64,000 nt of DNA from Natronorubrum texcoconense (GTDB taxonomy: Archaea > Halobacteriota > Halobacteria > Halobacteriales > Natrialbaceae): the NCBI RefSeq assembly GCF_900100335.1, contig NZ_FNFE01000005.1, forward strand, positions 62,001 to 126,000. Direction: 5' to 3'. The position numbers and the translations under genes are program-made. The first letter of the stretch is position 1, and the number at the start of each line of letters is the position of its first letter. Positions 44,112-53,204 of the stretch are shown in pieces. The notes beneath the pieces are model-generated. The model was given only the letters and a program-made list of their open reading frames with translations, was not told where the DNA came from and ran no database searches.

Positions 44112-45440
44112 ATGCCAGACGGTATCAGTAGACGAAACTTTGTTGCGTACGGTGGAGCAGCAGCGGGCGCCGCGCTCGCGGGATGTGTGGGTGGCGACGA
44201 CGGACCGGCACGTCCGCTCGAGTGGATTGGCCCGGACTGGGCGGTCAGCGACGAACAGGCCGCGAAGATGGAGGAGATGTCCGACGTCGAAGTGAACACG
44301 ACGATCGCGACGATCGGTGACACGCAGGCACAGCTCCTCGGCGGCGGCTCCGAGAACACGGACGTGTTCACCTCGGACACGACCGGCTCCGGAGCGCTCA
44401 CTCGAGACAACCCGGTGACGATTCCGATGCCGGTCGAGGACCTGGACAACTGGGACGAAGAGCAGATTTCCGATCTGTTCACGAACCCGGAGGAGCGGTT
44501 GAGCCACCTCGGCGAGCAGGTCGAGACGGTCAATCGAGAGCTGTGGGTCGACGGGGACAGCCGCGACGAGATCCTGTTCTCGCCGTACGCCTACAACTTC
44601 GACGCGATGGGGTACAACCCGTCGTACGTCGACGACGTCTCCCTGTGGAGTGCGCAGTTCGACGAACAGTACGAAGGCGAAGTGATCGTCGGGGAGACGG
44701 CGGCGATCACTATCCCGCAGGCGATCATGCACCTGCTCGACAACGACATGATCGACGGAGACATCGGCGAGTTGAACGACCCGACGGAGGACCAGCTCGA
44801 TACGGCGATCGACTTCCTCATCGAGCAGAAAGAGGCCGGCCAGTTCCGCTCGACCTGGGAAGCGTACGGCGAGTCCGTGACGCTCATGGCCGGTGAGGAA
44901 GCGGTCATTGGCGACATCTGGCAGCCGGCGGCGATGGACGTTCGCCGCGAGGGGACGCCGTGTACATACGCGACGATGAGCGAAGGTATCCAGGGCTACC
45001 GGTACTGGTACGGCGGGATGGCGACGCTCGAGGGTGCGGAGGAGCGCCAGAACGTCGATCAGGTCACGTTCCTGTACGACAAGGTTCACCTCGGCGCGTG
45101 GTTCCCCGGCTTCGTGCAGGGTCGCGGCTACTCGGTTCCCCACTACGAGAACGAGGAACTCGTCCGCGACGGCTCGGACGACTCCGGCGAGGGGATGGGT
45201 CCGGAGTACTACGACTGGGCGTACCGCGGCGAGGCCACGTACGAGGAGATCGACGAACCGGCACTGTTCGATCCGCTCGACTACGACTGGTCGATGGAAG
45301 AGGGCGATCCCGACTCGGACGGCGGCACCCGCGATAGCGGACCGATCGAGGAACGGATCGACCGCATCGGGTTCTTCCAGATCTGGCCCAGCGAGGCGGA
45401 CTACATGGTCTCGCGCTGGGAGGACTTCCAGGCCGCCTGA
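44112..45440 (+). CDS. PotD-like ABC transporter solute-binding lipoprotein
   Basis: A 442-residue protein. The N-terminus has SRRNFVAYGGAAAGAALAGC, a Tat signal with lipobox. The mature part has the SBP family of spermidine/putrescine-type transporters: a segment with DTQAQLLGGG, FSPYAYNFDAMGYNP, an EEAVIGDIWQ stretch and GIQGYRYWYGG. This class also binds thiamine, opines and other small organic ions. It starts an operon with a PotB-like permease 48 bp downstream. Linked hydantoinase, asparaginase and racemase genes suggest a nitrogenous, perhaps cyclic, ligand. Confidence 0.88.
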   Translation: MPDGISRRNFVAYGGAAAGAALAGCVGGDDGPARPLEWIGPDWAVSDEQAAKMEEMSDVEVNTTIATIGDTQAQLLGGGSENTDVFTSDTTGSGALTRDNPVTIPMPVEDLDNWDEEQISDLFTNPEERLSHLGEQVETVNRELWVDGDSRDEILFSPYAYNFDAMGYNPSYVDDVSLWSAQFDEQYEGEVIVGETAAITIPQAIMHLLDNDMIDGDIGELNDPTEDQLDTAIDFLIEQKEAGQFRSTWEAYGESVTLMAGEEAVIGDIWQPAAMDVRREGTPCTYATMSEGIQGYRYWYGGMATLEGAEERQNVDQVTFLYDKVHLGAWFPGFVQGRGYSVPHYENEELVRDGSDDSGEGMGPEYYDWAYRGEATYEEIDEPALFDPLDYDWSMEEGDPDSDGGTRDSGPIEERIDRIGFFQIWPSEADYMVSRWEDFQAA

Positions 45441-45488
45441 ACAGAACATGCTTTCGACACTTTCAACACAACCAGCGAGACGAATCAA

Positions 45489-46397
45489 ATGAGTTCCGAA
45501 CCGAAAACCGGAGCGTTGAGTCGCCTGGGTATCGACAAAGACGATCTGAACAACGAGGTAACCGGCCTGATAGCACCGACGGTCATCTGGTTTACCGTCT
45601 TCTTGCTCCTGCCGCTGCTGGTTATCCTCTACTACAGCTTCCTCACCTACTCGTCGTTCAACGTGATCCACGAGTTCACGCTCTCGGCCTGGATCGACGG
45701 CGTGTTCGGTTCCGGTGCGGTCCGCGGTGCGTTCGTCCGAACGATCGGGGTCGGAATCGTCGTCACCCTCATCACGCTCGTGTTCGGCTACCCGCTCGCG
45801 TACTATCTCCGATTCCACACCACGCCCATGGTCGGACTCGTCCTGCTGTTGTTCCTCGTCATCCCGTTCTGGACGTCGGAACTGATCCGGACGTTCGGCT
45901 GGTTCCCGATCCTGGGTCGAAACGGGATCATCAACGGACTACTGATGAACCTGGGGATCACCAGCGGGCCGATCGGCTGGCTCCTGTTCTCGTCGTTCTC
46001 CCAGGCGGTCGGCTACCTCCAGAACTACGTGGTGTTCATGGCGGCACCGATCTACATCTCGCTCTCGCAGATCGACGAGGGACTGCTCAACGCGTCCGAA
46101 ACGCTTCGCGGCAATCCCATCGAAACGTTCCGGAACGTCACGTGGCCGCTGAGCCTGCCCGGCGTCGCGATCGGCTGTATGTTCACGTTCGTCCTCACGA
46201 TCGGGAACTTCACCGTTCCGTCGTTCCTCAGCGGCGGTGCCAACACTGTTCCCACCCTGATCTACAGCCGCTACAGCCAGGGTCTGAACTACCCGTCGGC
46301 CGCCGCGCTCTCGATCACGCTACTCGTCGTGATCTTCGCGTTCGTGTTCCTCCTGTTCCGCGTCGTCGACATCACCGAGATCGCGAGCCAGGAGTAA
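45489..46397 (+). CDS. PotB-like ABC transporter permease
   Basis: A 302-residue permease with six helices, the first near residue 32 (FTVFLLLPLLVILYYSF). The EAA-like loop reads LLNASETLRGNPIETFRNVTWPL (key Ala, Gly at about 197-204). It belongs to the spermidine/putrescine permease class. It follows the binding protein in an operon. The partner permease is not next to it, because an antisense chaperonin gene lies between them. Confidence 0.9.
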   Translation: MSSEPKTGALSRLGIDKDDLNNEVTGLIAPTVIWFTVFLLLPLLVILYYSFLTYSSFNVIHEFTLSAWIDGVFGSGAVRGAFVRTIGVGIVVTLITLVFGYPLAYYLRFHTTPMVGLVLLLFLVIPFWTSELIRTFGWFPILGRNGIINGLLMNLGITSGPIGWLLFSSFSQAVGYLQNYVVFMAAPIYISLSQIDEGLLNASETLRGNPIETFRNVTWPLSLPGVAIGCMFTFVLTIGNFTVPSFLSGGANTVPTLIYSRYSQGLNYPSAAALSITLLVVIFAFVFLLFRVVDITEIASQE

Positions 46398-46476
46398 CTC
46401 GAGACGGACTTTTCTGACGGAGTTCACCCGACAGTCGGCGACTCGGCAATCGAGCCGTCCCGACCCGCAAAAACGC

Positions 46477-48249
46477 TCACTCGTGCCAGATCGTATCGTC
46501 CCGCTCGTCGAGATACGCCTGATGGTTCTCCGCGTGTTCGTCGTAGATCGCATCTCCCGGCTGCGTCGGCTCCTCGCTGAAGGTCGCATCGAGCGCGTCG
46601 TCGACGCGGAGCACGAGCGACGCGACGTCGACCGCGTGCTGATAACACCGGAGCCGGATCGCCGTCGGATCGAGCAGACCGGCCTCGAGTACGTCGTCGA
46701 TCTCCCCGGCGGGGAAGACGAGCCCCGGCGTGGTGCCGTTCGTCGCGTTCGTCGTTGCTTCCCGGAGCGACGTGAGTGTCGTCAGCGTGTCCATCCCCGC
46801 GTTCCGGGCAAGCGTCGAGAGGAATCGGTCCGTCGCGTCGGCGAACGCCTGGAACGCGAGCTGTTCCCGTCCGTCCGCCTCGAGTGCGGCGTCGCGGAGC
46901 GCGCTCGCCAGTTCGAGCTCCGTCGCCCCGCCACCGGGGAGGACGCCCGCTGGACCGGTCGTCTCCCCCATCGCCGTCGCGACCGCGGCGACAGCCTTTC
47001 GGATCTCCGTCGCCGCCTGCGCGCCGAGTTGGCCGTGAACGCCGCGCAGGAGGAACGTGACCGACGCCGGGTCGGAACACTCGTCGAACACCACCATGCG
47101 TCGGCGCTTTCGGCGACCCTGCCGTTTGTCGATCGTCTGCTGTTCGACCAGTCCCGCGTGGCCGAGGTCCGCCGACGTCACGTCGGTGGGATCGACGACC
47201 GGCGTCGCGCCGGTTGCACTCGCTAACTGCGCGAGTTTGAGGCGGTTGACACCGCGAATACCCACGATCCCGTGTTCGACGAGGAGCTCCTGATAGGCGT
47301 CGTTGATGCCGGTTCTGGTCACGACGACGTCGACGCCAGCGTCGACGAGACCCGCGACGACCTCCTCGCGGCGGTTCGCGAACACGTCGTCGAACGCGTC
47401 GATCTCGTCGGGCGATTCGATGACGAGTCGCTCGCCGTCCTGCTGAAAGTCCGGGTCCTGCAGGCCACCGGTCTTGCCGTCGTTGGCCTTCCCGCGCTTG
47501 AATCCGCTGATGACGAGGACGTTCGCGTCCTCCACCCGGCTCGGCATTCGATCGTCACAGATATCGTTTCGATCGAGCACCGTCCCGAAGACGAGTCGCG
47601 AGTCGTCGATCGAGCCCGAGCGAATCTGCCGAATGGCGAGCGTCTCCTCGTCCGGCATCCCGATCTGTCTCGCCGCCTCGACGGCGCCGCTCGCCCACGC
47701 TTCCCGCGCGTTTCCGACGTCGTTTCCCGTCATCGCCGATCGCGCGACCATCTCCGCGGCAGCCGTCGGATCCTCGAACGACTCGAGCGGACGCGAGAGC
47801 GACTCTATCGTTTGCTCGACACAGTCGAGTGCAGCGGTGTAGCCGTCCTCGATGGTCGTCGGATGGACGCCCATCTCGAGCAGGCGTTCCCCTTCGTCCA
47901 GCAGCGCGCCGAGCAGTACTACGGTGGTCGCGATCCCGTCGGGAACGAGCTCTCCCTCGACGTCCGTCGTTCCCGGGCGTTCCGGGGCGACGAGCCGGCG
48001 GATAATCGGCCCCATCGGGTGTTCGACCGGCAGCTCCTCGAGAATGGTCGCCCCGTCGCTGCTGACCGTATCGACCCGCGTCTCCGGCTCCCCCGGCTCC
48101 CGTTCCGTCTTCCCCGCACGGCTTTGGATCAGGGTCTCGTGGGAGAGCGGCCCCAGCGAGCTCTCGAGGACGCCGCGGATCGCTCGAGCGGCGACGATAT
48201 TTGCGTGTGGAAACTGTATTTCCGCCTCCGAATCGGTTGTGTCTCCCAT
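46477..48249 (-). CDS. Highly divergent group II chaperonin, predicted hydrolysis-defective
   Basis: The ATG at 48249 is preferred to 48264 because a TATA-like tttttacc is centred near 48284; this gives 590 residues. Chaperonin features are LGPLSHETL, SSDGATIL (Asp65), PDGIATTVVL (Asp104, replacing GDGTTT), LLRGV (401-405), PGGGATELEL (438-447) and LARNAG. A basic insertion KRQGRRKRRR lies at about 375-384. The position of GroEL Asp398 aligns with Lys418, so normal ATP hydrolysis is unlikely. It is inserted antisense between the two permeases of a PotABCD-type transporter. It is distinct from, but similarly placed to, the chaperonin at 26009. Confidence 0.85.
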   Translation of the reverse strand: MGDTTDSEAEIQFPHANIVAARAIRGVLESSLGPLSHETLIQSRAGKTEREPGEPETRVDTVSSDGATILEELPVEHPMGPIIRRLVAPERPGTTDVEGELVPDGIATTVVLLGALLDEGERLLEMGVHPTTIEDGYTAALDCVEQTIESLSRPLESFEDPTAAAEMVARSAMTGNDVGNAREAWASGAVEAARQIGMPDEETLAIRQIRSGSIDDSRLVFGTVLDRNDICDDRMPSRVEDANVLVISGFKRGKANDGKTGGLQDPDFQQDGERLVIESPDEIDAFDDVFANRREEVVAGLVDAGVDVVVTRTGINDAYQELLVEHGIVGIRGVNRLKLAQLASATGATPVVDPTDVTSADLGHAGLVEQQTIDKRQGRRKRRRMVVFDECSDPASVTFLLRGVHGQLGAQAATEIRKAVAAVATAMGETTGPAGVLPGGGATELELASALRDAALEADGREQLAFQAFADATDRFLSTLARNAGMDTLTTLTSLREATTNATNGTTPGLVFPAGEIDDVLEAGLLDPTAIRLRCYQHAVDVASLVLRVDDALDATFSEEPTQPGDAIYDEHAENHQAYLDERDDTIWHE

Positions 48250-48351
48250 CTTCGATACTGTCATTCCGTCGGGCAGCAGGTAAAAACCTATCCCGCGTCG
48301 CCACCGGTGGCGATCACGCGCGGTCGCGTCTCACGGCCCCAGCGCAGCATC

Positions 48352-48360
48352 TTTATATAA
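48352..48360 (+). promoter_or_regulatory. Separate TATA box for the PotC-like permease
   Basis: tttatataa is centred 28 bp upstream of the ATG at 48384, the leaderless spacing. It shows that the second permease has its own promoter, as required because the antisense chaperonin separates it from the first. Confidence 0.65.
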
Positions 48361-48383
48361 TATGCCACCAGTACTCAAGGTAG

Positions 48384-49232
48384 ATGGCGACAAAGCACAC
48401 TTCGGTCGACAAGCAGATGGATCGATCTGCGCTCACGCGGCTCGTGCAGTGGGTCGATATGAAACGCCTGTTGGCAGCGTACTTTATCCTGATCTCACTG
48501 TATATTTACGCGCCAATGCTCGCGCTGATCGCCTTTTCGTTCAACTCGGGCGGGATCTCGCCGCCGTATCAGGGGTTCACGCTGGCGTGGTACAGCGAAC
48601 TCGCGGCGAACCAGGGGATCATCAACTCGGTCCTGCGATCGATCCAACTCGCACTCGTCGTGACGGTGATCACGACGGTGCTGGGGACGGCTGCGGCACT
48701 CGCGTACCGCTTCGACTTCCGCGGGCGGAAGCTGTTCCTCTACCTGATCGTGCTCGGGATCATCACCCCGGGGATCGCGTTCAGCGTCGGTTCGACGCTG
48801 TTGCTCAACGAGGTACTCGGTCTGTCGCGGTCGATGTGGGTTGCCCTGCCGGCACACGTCGTCTGGACGCTCCCGTTCGCGGTGATCGTGCTGCTCGCCG
48901 GCTTCCCGCCGAACCTGGCCCAGAACGAGGAGGCCGCGCGAGTGATGGGTGCGGATCGAGTAACCACGTTCCGCGAGATCGTGTTGCCACAGATCGCCCC
49001 GACGGTCCTCGGTGCGGCCGTCTTCGCGTTCACGCTCTCGTACAACGAGGCCGAACGCGGCCTGCTCCTCGTCGGACGTGACCGAACGATGCCCATGGAA
49101 GTGTTCAGCATCGCATCCGCCGAGCGGGCGACCCCGGAGCTGTTCGCCCTCGGGAGCGTAACGACGGTGTTCTCGACGATCCTTCTCCTCGTCGCGGGGG
49201 GTCTCGTCGTCTACGGCGCCAGACAGTCCTGA
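48384..49232 (+). CDS. PotC-like ABC transporter permease
   Basis: A 282-residue permease with six helices; the first is at about residue 30. The EAA-type loop reads NEEAARVMGADRVTTFREI (about 188-207). It pairs with the PotB-like permease at 45489 to form the channel energised by the ATPase pair at 39349-41678. It has a strong TATA box of its own. The NodB-type deacetylase gene follows after 103 bp with another promoter. Confidence 0.9.
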   Translation: MATKHTSVDKQMDRSALTRLVQWVDMKRLLAAYFILISLYIYAPMLALIAFSFNSGGISPPYQGFTLAWYSELAANQGIINSVLRSIQLALVVTVITTVLGTAAALAYRFDFRGRKLFLYLIVLGIITPGIAFSVGSTLLLNEVLGLSRSMWVALPAHVVWTLPFAVIVLLAGFPPNLAQNEEAARVMGADRVTTFREIVLPQIAPTVLGAAVFAFTLSYNEAERGLLLVGRDRTMPMEVFSIASAERATPELFALGSVTTVFSTILLLVAGGLVVYGARQS

Positions 49233-49335
49233 CGGAGCGCTACCGAAGCGACGCTTCCGCGGACCGAATATGCGTGTTACTATCAATCAACCACAAGAAA
49301 AGGCTTTTTAGGTACCCCTCGAACCTCAATTCGCA

Positions 49336-50172
49336 ATGACGTCCAAAGTCTGCCTTTCGTACGACTTCGACGCAGTATCGACGTGGCTCTGGTCATACGA
49401 CTCCTGGGATATGCCGACACGACACTCCCGGGGCGTATACGGAGCCAACATCGGCGCACCGCGGTTGCTCGACCTCCACGACAAACACGACATCCCGGCG
49501 ACGTGGTTCGTTCCCGGCCACACGATCGACAGCTTCCCGGAGATCAGCGCCGAGGTGTGGGACCGCGGCTACGACATCCAACACCACGGCTGGAGCCACA
49601 CCGGGCCCGCAACCTACGAGACCAAAGAGGACGAGAAAGCCGACGTCGAGCGAGCGATCGACTCGATCGTCGACCTCACCGGGCGCAAACCCACCGGCTA
49701 TCGCTCTCCCGCGTGGGACTACTCCGCGAACACCCTCGACATCTTAGACGAGGTCGGCATCGAGTGGGACTCGAGCAAGATGGCCTCCGACTTCGAACCC
49801 CACTGGCTCTACGGCGGCTGGAGCGCCCCCGAGGACGGTGCGTACGACCGCGGAGAGCCCACCGATATCGTCGAACTCCCCGTCTCCTGGCAGCGCGACG
49901 ACTGGCCCGCACTGACGTTCACCTGGGCGCGGCCACACCGCATGGGCTACGTAAGCGAGGACTCGCTGTTCCAGCGCTACTACGACCAGTTCGACTGGAT
50001 GCACGAGAACGTCGACGACGGCGTCTTCATCCTGACTCTCCACCCGCAGGTCATCGGCCAGGCCCACCGCATCTCGCGACTCGAGGAACTGATCGAGCAC
50101 ATGAAGAGCAAGGACGACGTCGAGTTCGAGGAGATGGACGCCGTCGCCACCGAGTTCCGCGAGAACAACTGA
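49336..50172 (+). CDS. NodB-homology (polysaccharide deacetylase/allantoinase PuuE-like) hydrolase
   Basis: A 278-residue cytoplasmic protein with the NodB metal-dependent hydrolase layout: SYDFDAVSTW at the N-terminus (Asp motif), the metal-binding HGWSH, the GYRSPAWDYS motif and ILTLHPQVIGQ (His) near the end. There is no signal peptide. Cytoplasmic members of this group include PuuE-type allantoinases that open a cyclic amide rather than deacetylate glycans, which would suit this locus. A TATA-like cttttta is centred 29 bp upstream. It converges on the PH/SHOCT gene across a large hairpin. Confidence 0.85.
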   Translation: MTSKVCLSYDFDAVSTWLWSYDSWDMPTRHSRGVYGANIGAPRLLDLHDKHDIPATWFVPGHTIDSFPEISAEVWDRGYDIQHHGWSHTGPATYETKEDEKADVERAIDSIVDLTGRKPTGYRSPAWDYSANTLDILDEVGIEWDSSKMASDFEPHWLYGGWSAPEDGAYDRGEPTDIVELPVSWQRDDWPALTFTWARPHRMGYVSEDSLFQRYYDQFDWMHENVDDGVFILTLHPQVIGQAHRISRLEELIEHMKSKDDVEFEEMDAVATEFRENN

Positions 50173-50178
50173 GACGGA

Positions 50179-50245
50179 TTACTGTAACGAGTTACCGGCC
50201 CAACCGCGATCCGGAGGCGGTTGCGCCGGAAATGAATTACAGTAA
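50179..50245. terminator. Large symmetric hairpin between convergent genes (putative bidirectional terminator)
   Basis: Outer arms ttactgtaa (50179-50187) and ttacagtaa (50237-50245) are perfect inverted repeats. Inner 13-bp arms (50195-50207 and 50217-50229) pair with one C-C mismatch around a 9-nt loop. The two unpaired spacers are both 7 nt. It lies between two convergent genes, so termination is the simple reading. Origin as a small palindromic mobile element is also possible. Confidence 0.55.
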
Positions 50246-50297
50246 ACCGTATGAGACGGCGGTCCCGTACCGGGTTTCGAACCGATTGCCGACCACT

Positions 50298-50882
50298 CTA
50301 CTCCAGCAACTCCCGTTTCATCGTCTCGAACTCGCGTTCCGTGAGGTGGCCCCGTTCGAATAAGGCCTCGAGTCGCTCGAGCGAATCGAACGAGTCGTCG
50401 TCCGATTCGGCCGCTAACTGCTGGCGAATCGTCGAACAGGCTGCGGTTGCGTCGTCGGTGGCACTCCGCCCGACGTCGATGTAGTACCGTTTCGGTCCGC
50501 GGAGCACGAGCCGCTGGTTGCCGTTCGCCGTCTCCAGCGTCGCTTCCCCCAGTTCGTCGTAGGGTATCGATCGGTACTCGTGATCGGCGGGCGCTTCGCG
50601 TTGAATCACGATCAACAGCCGTCGGTCCGTCACGAGCGTCAGCAGGTCGCGGCCGCGACTCGCCATCTTGCGGGTTCGGCTCTCCTCGCGACGGTCGCGG
50701 TCGTCGTCGTTCGTCTCGTAATCCATGATCCGCCCGCGAAGCGCGTACTGAACCCGTTCGTCGTCGTCCAGTCGCTCGCGGAGTTGGCGCCGATCCGGCT
50801 CCCCGATCTCGAGTCCGTCCACCCCCTCGTCGTCGATCGCTCGAGCGTCGCCCTGTCGACTCGGTTGCTCGTCGAATGGCAT
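50298..50882 (-). CDS. PH-like and SHOCT domain protein
   Basis: A 194-residue acidic, soluble protein. Residues about 75-150 form a PH-like domain (LLTLVTDRRLLIVIQ, SIPYDELGEATLE, YYIDVG). The last 30 residues are a SHOCT domain with LEALFERGHLTEREFETMKRELL. SHOCT domains are short helical pairs thought to help assembly or membrane and nucleic-acid contact. There is no membrane segment. A TATA-like gtatatac is centred 27 bp upstream. The function is unknown and it does not obviously belong to the catabolic island. Confidence 0.8.
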   Translation of the reverse strand: MPFDEQPSRQGDARAIDDEGVDGLEIGEPDRRQLRERLDDDERVQYALRGRIMDYETNDDDRDRREESRTRKMASRGRDLLTLVTDRRLLIVIQREAPADHEYRSIPYDELGEATLETANGNQRLVLRGPKRYYIDVGRSATDDATAACSTIRQQLAAESDDDSFDSLERLEALFERGHLTEREFETMKRELLE

Positions 50883-51096
50883 ACGAATCGATGATCGCGG
50901 ACACGTATATACGTTCTCGAGCGACCAGCCGACACCGAGTCAGCGACCGTCTCCGGACGCCACGTTGCAGTTCGTAGCGATAACAGCTATAGCGATTCGC
51001 CGAGAACGAATACTACTCTCAAAACTCGGCGTCCGGCCGCCGACGATACCGTCGGAACGGTCAGGACCGCCGTAGACACCGCCCCGAGAGGACCCT

Positions 51097-51663
51097 ATGA
51101 CAACAGACGACCAAACGGACGGAGAAACGCGCATCGTCGAGGGATGGCACGGCCGATACTACGAGGACTTCGAGGTCGGCGATATCTACAAGCATCCCTT
51201 CGGCCGCACCGTCACCGAGACGGACAACGTCTGGCTGACGAACGTGACGATGAACCTCAACCCGATGCACTTCAACGAAGCGTACGCCGCCGAGACGGAG
51301 TTCGGCGAACGGCTCGTCGACGGCACGTTCGTCATCGCGCTGGTCGTCGGGATGAGCGTGATCGACATCTCGGTCAACGCCACGGCCAACCTCGGCTACG
51401 ACGATATCCGCCATCACGGACCCGTCTATCACGGCGATACGCTCTTTGCCGAAAGCGAGGTGATCGACAAACGCGAGAGCGGCTCCCGAGACCACGTCGG
51501 GATCGTCACGACCGAACTGCGCGGCTACAATCAGGATGGCGACCTCGTGATCTCCCTCGAGCGAACGCCGATGGTGCTCAAACGCGAGCACGCACAGCCC
51601 AGCGCGGCGAAACCCCCGGGATGGCCGGAGGGGATCGGAACGCAGCCGGAGACCGACTCATGA
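51097..51663 (+). CDS. MaoC-like (R)-specific enoyl-CoA hydratase family protein
   Basis: A 188-residue single hot-dog domain protein. It begins with GRYYEDFEVGDIYKHPFGRTVTETD-type features, then the MHFNEAYA motif (Asn/His catalytic region replacing the usual DxNPxH), GPVYHGDTL and a long C-terminal tail. Relatives hydrate enoyl-CoA or mesaconyl/methylfumaryl-CoA. A purine-rich gagagg lies about 6 nt before the ATG. The stop overlaps the CoA-transferase start by 4 bp (ATGA), coupling hydration to CoA transfer. Confidence 0.87.
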   Translation: MTTDDQTDGETRIVEGWHGRYYEDFEVGDIYKHPFGRTVTETDNVWLTNVTMNLNPMHFNEAYAAETEFGERLVDGTFVIALVVGMSVIDISVNATANLGYDDIRHHGPVYHGDTLFAESEVIDKRESGSRDHVGIVTTELRGYNQDGDLVISLERTPMVLKREHAQPSAAKPPGWPEGIGTQPETDS

Positions 51664-53102
51664 GCGGCCGACTCGAGAAGACGGACGCGCCGGTCGACGC
51701 CGCGACGGCCGCCGCCCACGTCGACCCCGATGCGGTCGTCGCCGTGAGCGGGTTCGGCGCGGTCGGCTACCCGAAAGCCCTTCCGCTGGCCCTTGCGGCC
51801 GACGATCGCGACCTCTCGCTGACGATCATCAGCGGGGGCAGCGTCGGTAAGGAGATCGACACGGCACTCGTCGAAGCGGACGCGATCGCTCGTCGCTATC
51901 CCTACCAGGCGAGAGCCGCGGCGCGGGAGGCGGTCAACGACGAAACGATCGCCTTTCAGGATCGGTTCATCTCGAAACTGGGCGACGAGGTCGAACTCGG
52001 ACACGTTCCGGCGCCCGACGTCGCGATCGTCGAGGCGGTGGCCGTCGGCGACGGCTGGTTCGTCCCCTCGCTCTCGATCGGCCACACCGTCGCGTACGTC
52101 AGGGCTGCGGAGAAGCTGATCATCGAGGTGAACGACTCGATTCCGCGCGACGTCGGCCGGTTTCACGACGTCTACGAGCGCTCGCTGCCGCCGAATCGAG
52201 AGTCGATCCCGCTCGAGGGGCCGGCGGACCGAATCGGCGACTCGCGGATCGAGTTCGATCCGGCGAATCTCCTCGCCGTCGTCGAGACCGAGGCGGCCGA
52301 CGATCCGTACGACTTCCGCGAGCCCTCGGCGACCGACCGGGAGATCGCCGCGAACCTCGCGACGTTCCTCGAGTCCGAACTCGAGCGCTGTTCGATGTTC
52401 GACGACCGGATCGCCCTTCAGTTCGGCGTCGGAAGCCTCGGAAACGCGCTCATGGGCGCGCTGTCGTCGATCGACTTCGGCGACCGGGACGTCTACTACT
52501 ACGGCGAGGTGTTTCAGGACGGGTTGCTCGAGATGATCGAGAACGGGACGCTCGCGGGCGCCAGCGCGACGGCGTTCGCCCTTACCTCGGCTGGCCAACA
52601 GCGGCTGTTCGACGACATCGACGGCTACAGCGAGTCGATCGTCCTTCGGCCCGCGGACCTCTCGAACAACCCGGCGCTGATCGATCGGTTCGGCGTCGTC
52701 GGGATCAACAGCGCCATCGAGGTCGATCTCTACGGACACGCGAACTCGACGCACGTCGACGGCTCGCGCGTGCTGAACGGGGTCGGCGGCAGCGGCGATT
52801 TCAACCGAAACGCCGCCCTCTCGATTACGACGCTTCCCTCGAGACACGGCGCGGAGACGTCGTGTATCGTCCCGATGTGTCCGCACGTCGACCACTCGGA
52901 GCACGACATCTCGGTCGTGATCACCGAACAGGGCGTCGCCGACCTCCGCGGGCGCTCGCCTCGCGAGCGCAGCCGGCTGCTCATCGAGCACTGCGGCCAC
53001 CCGCAGTTCGTCGACGACCTCGAGGCGTACGTCGCCCGCGGCGAGACGGGGGGCGGTCACATTCCCCACCACCTCGGGTCGGCGTTCGACTGGCGATCCT
53101 GA
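51660..53102 (+). CDS. Acetyl-CoA hydrolase/CoA-transferase family protein
   Basis: The ATG overlaps the MaoC stop; the upstream open frame is a shadow. The 480-residue protein has the two-domain layout of family I CoA-transferases (succinyl-CoA:acetate, 4-hydroxybutyrate CoA-transferase). The probable catalytic Glu is Glu283 in YYYGEVFQDG. GVGGSGDFNRNA (Gly-rich CoA site) and ITEQGVADLRG lie in the second half. It would activate a carboxylic acid as its CoA ester for the MaoC and acyl-CoA dehydrogenase enzymes. The acid is not known. Confidence 0.88.
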   Translation: MSGRLEKTDAPVDAATAAAHVDPDAVVAVSGFGAVGYPKALPLALAADDRDLSLTIISGGSVGKEIDTALVEADAIARRYPYQARAAAREAVNDETIAFQDRFISKLGDEVELGHVPAPDVAIVEAVAVGDGWFVPSLSIGHTVAYVRAAEKLIIEVNDSIPRDVGRFHDVYERSLPPNRESIPLEGPADRIGDSRIEFDPANLLAVVETEAADDPYDFREPSATDREIAANLATFLESELERCSMFDDRIALQFGVGSLGNALMGALSSIDFGDRDVYYYGEVFQDGLLEMIENGTLAGASATAFALTSAGQQRLFDDIDGYSESIVLRPADLSNNPALIDRFGVVGINSAIEVDLYGHANSTHVDGSRVLNGVGGSGDFNRNAALSITTLPSRHGAETSCIVPMCPHVDHSEHDISVVITEQGVADLRGRSPRERSRLLIEHCGHPQFVDDLEAYVARGETGGGHIPHHLGSAFDWRS

Positions 53103-53204
53103 CGCCGGGCCGACGGTACTATCGTTACAGCGGCGGTGCGGCGCGGTTCGACCGGAGAAACAGCTTTGCCCGTCCCCGTCCACCTCTCCCCGTGGCGCGA
53201 GACT

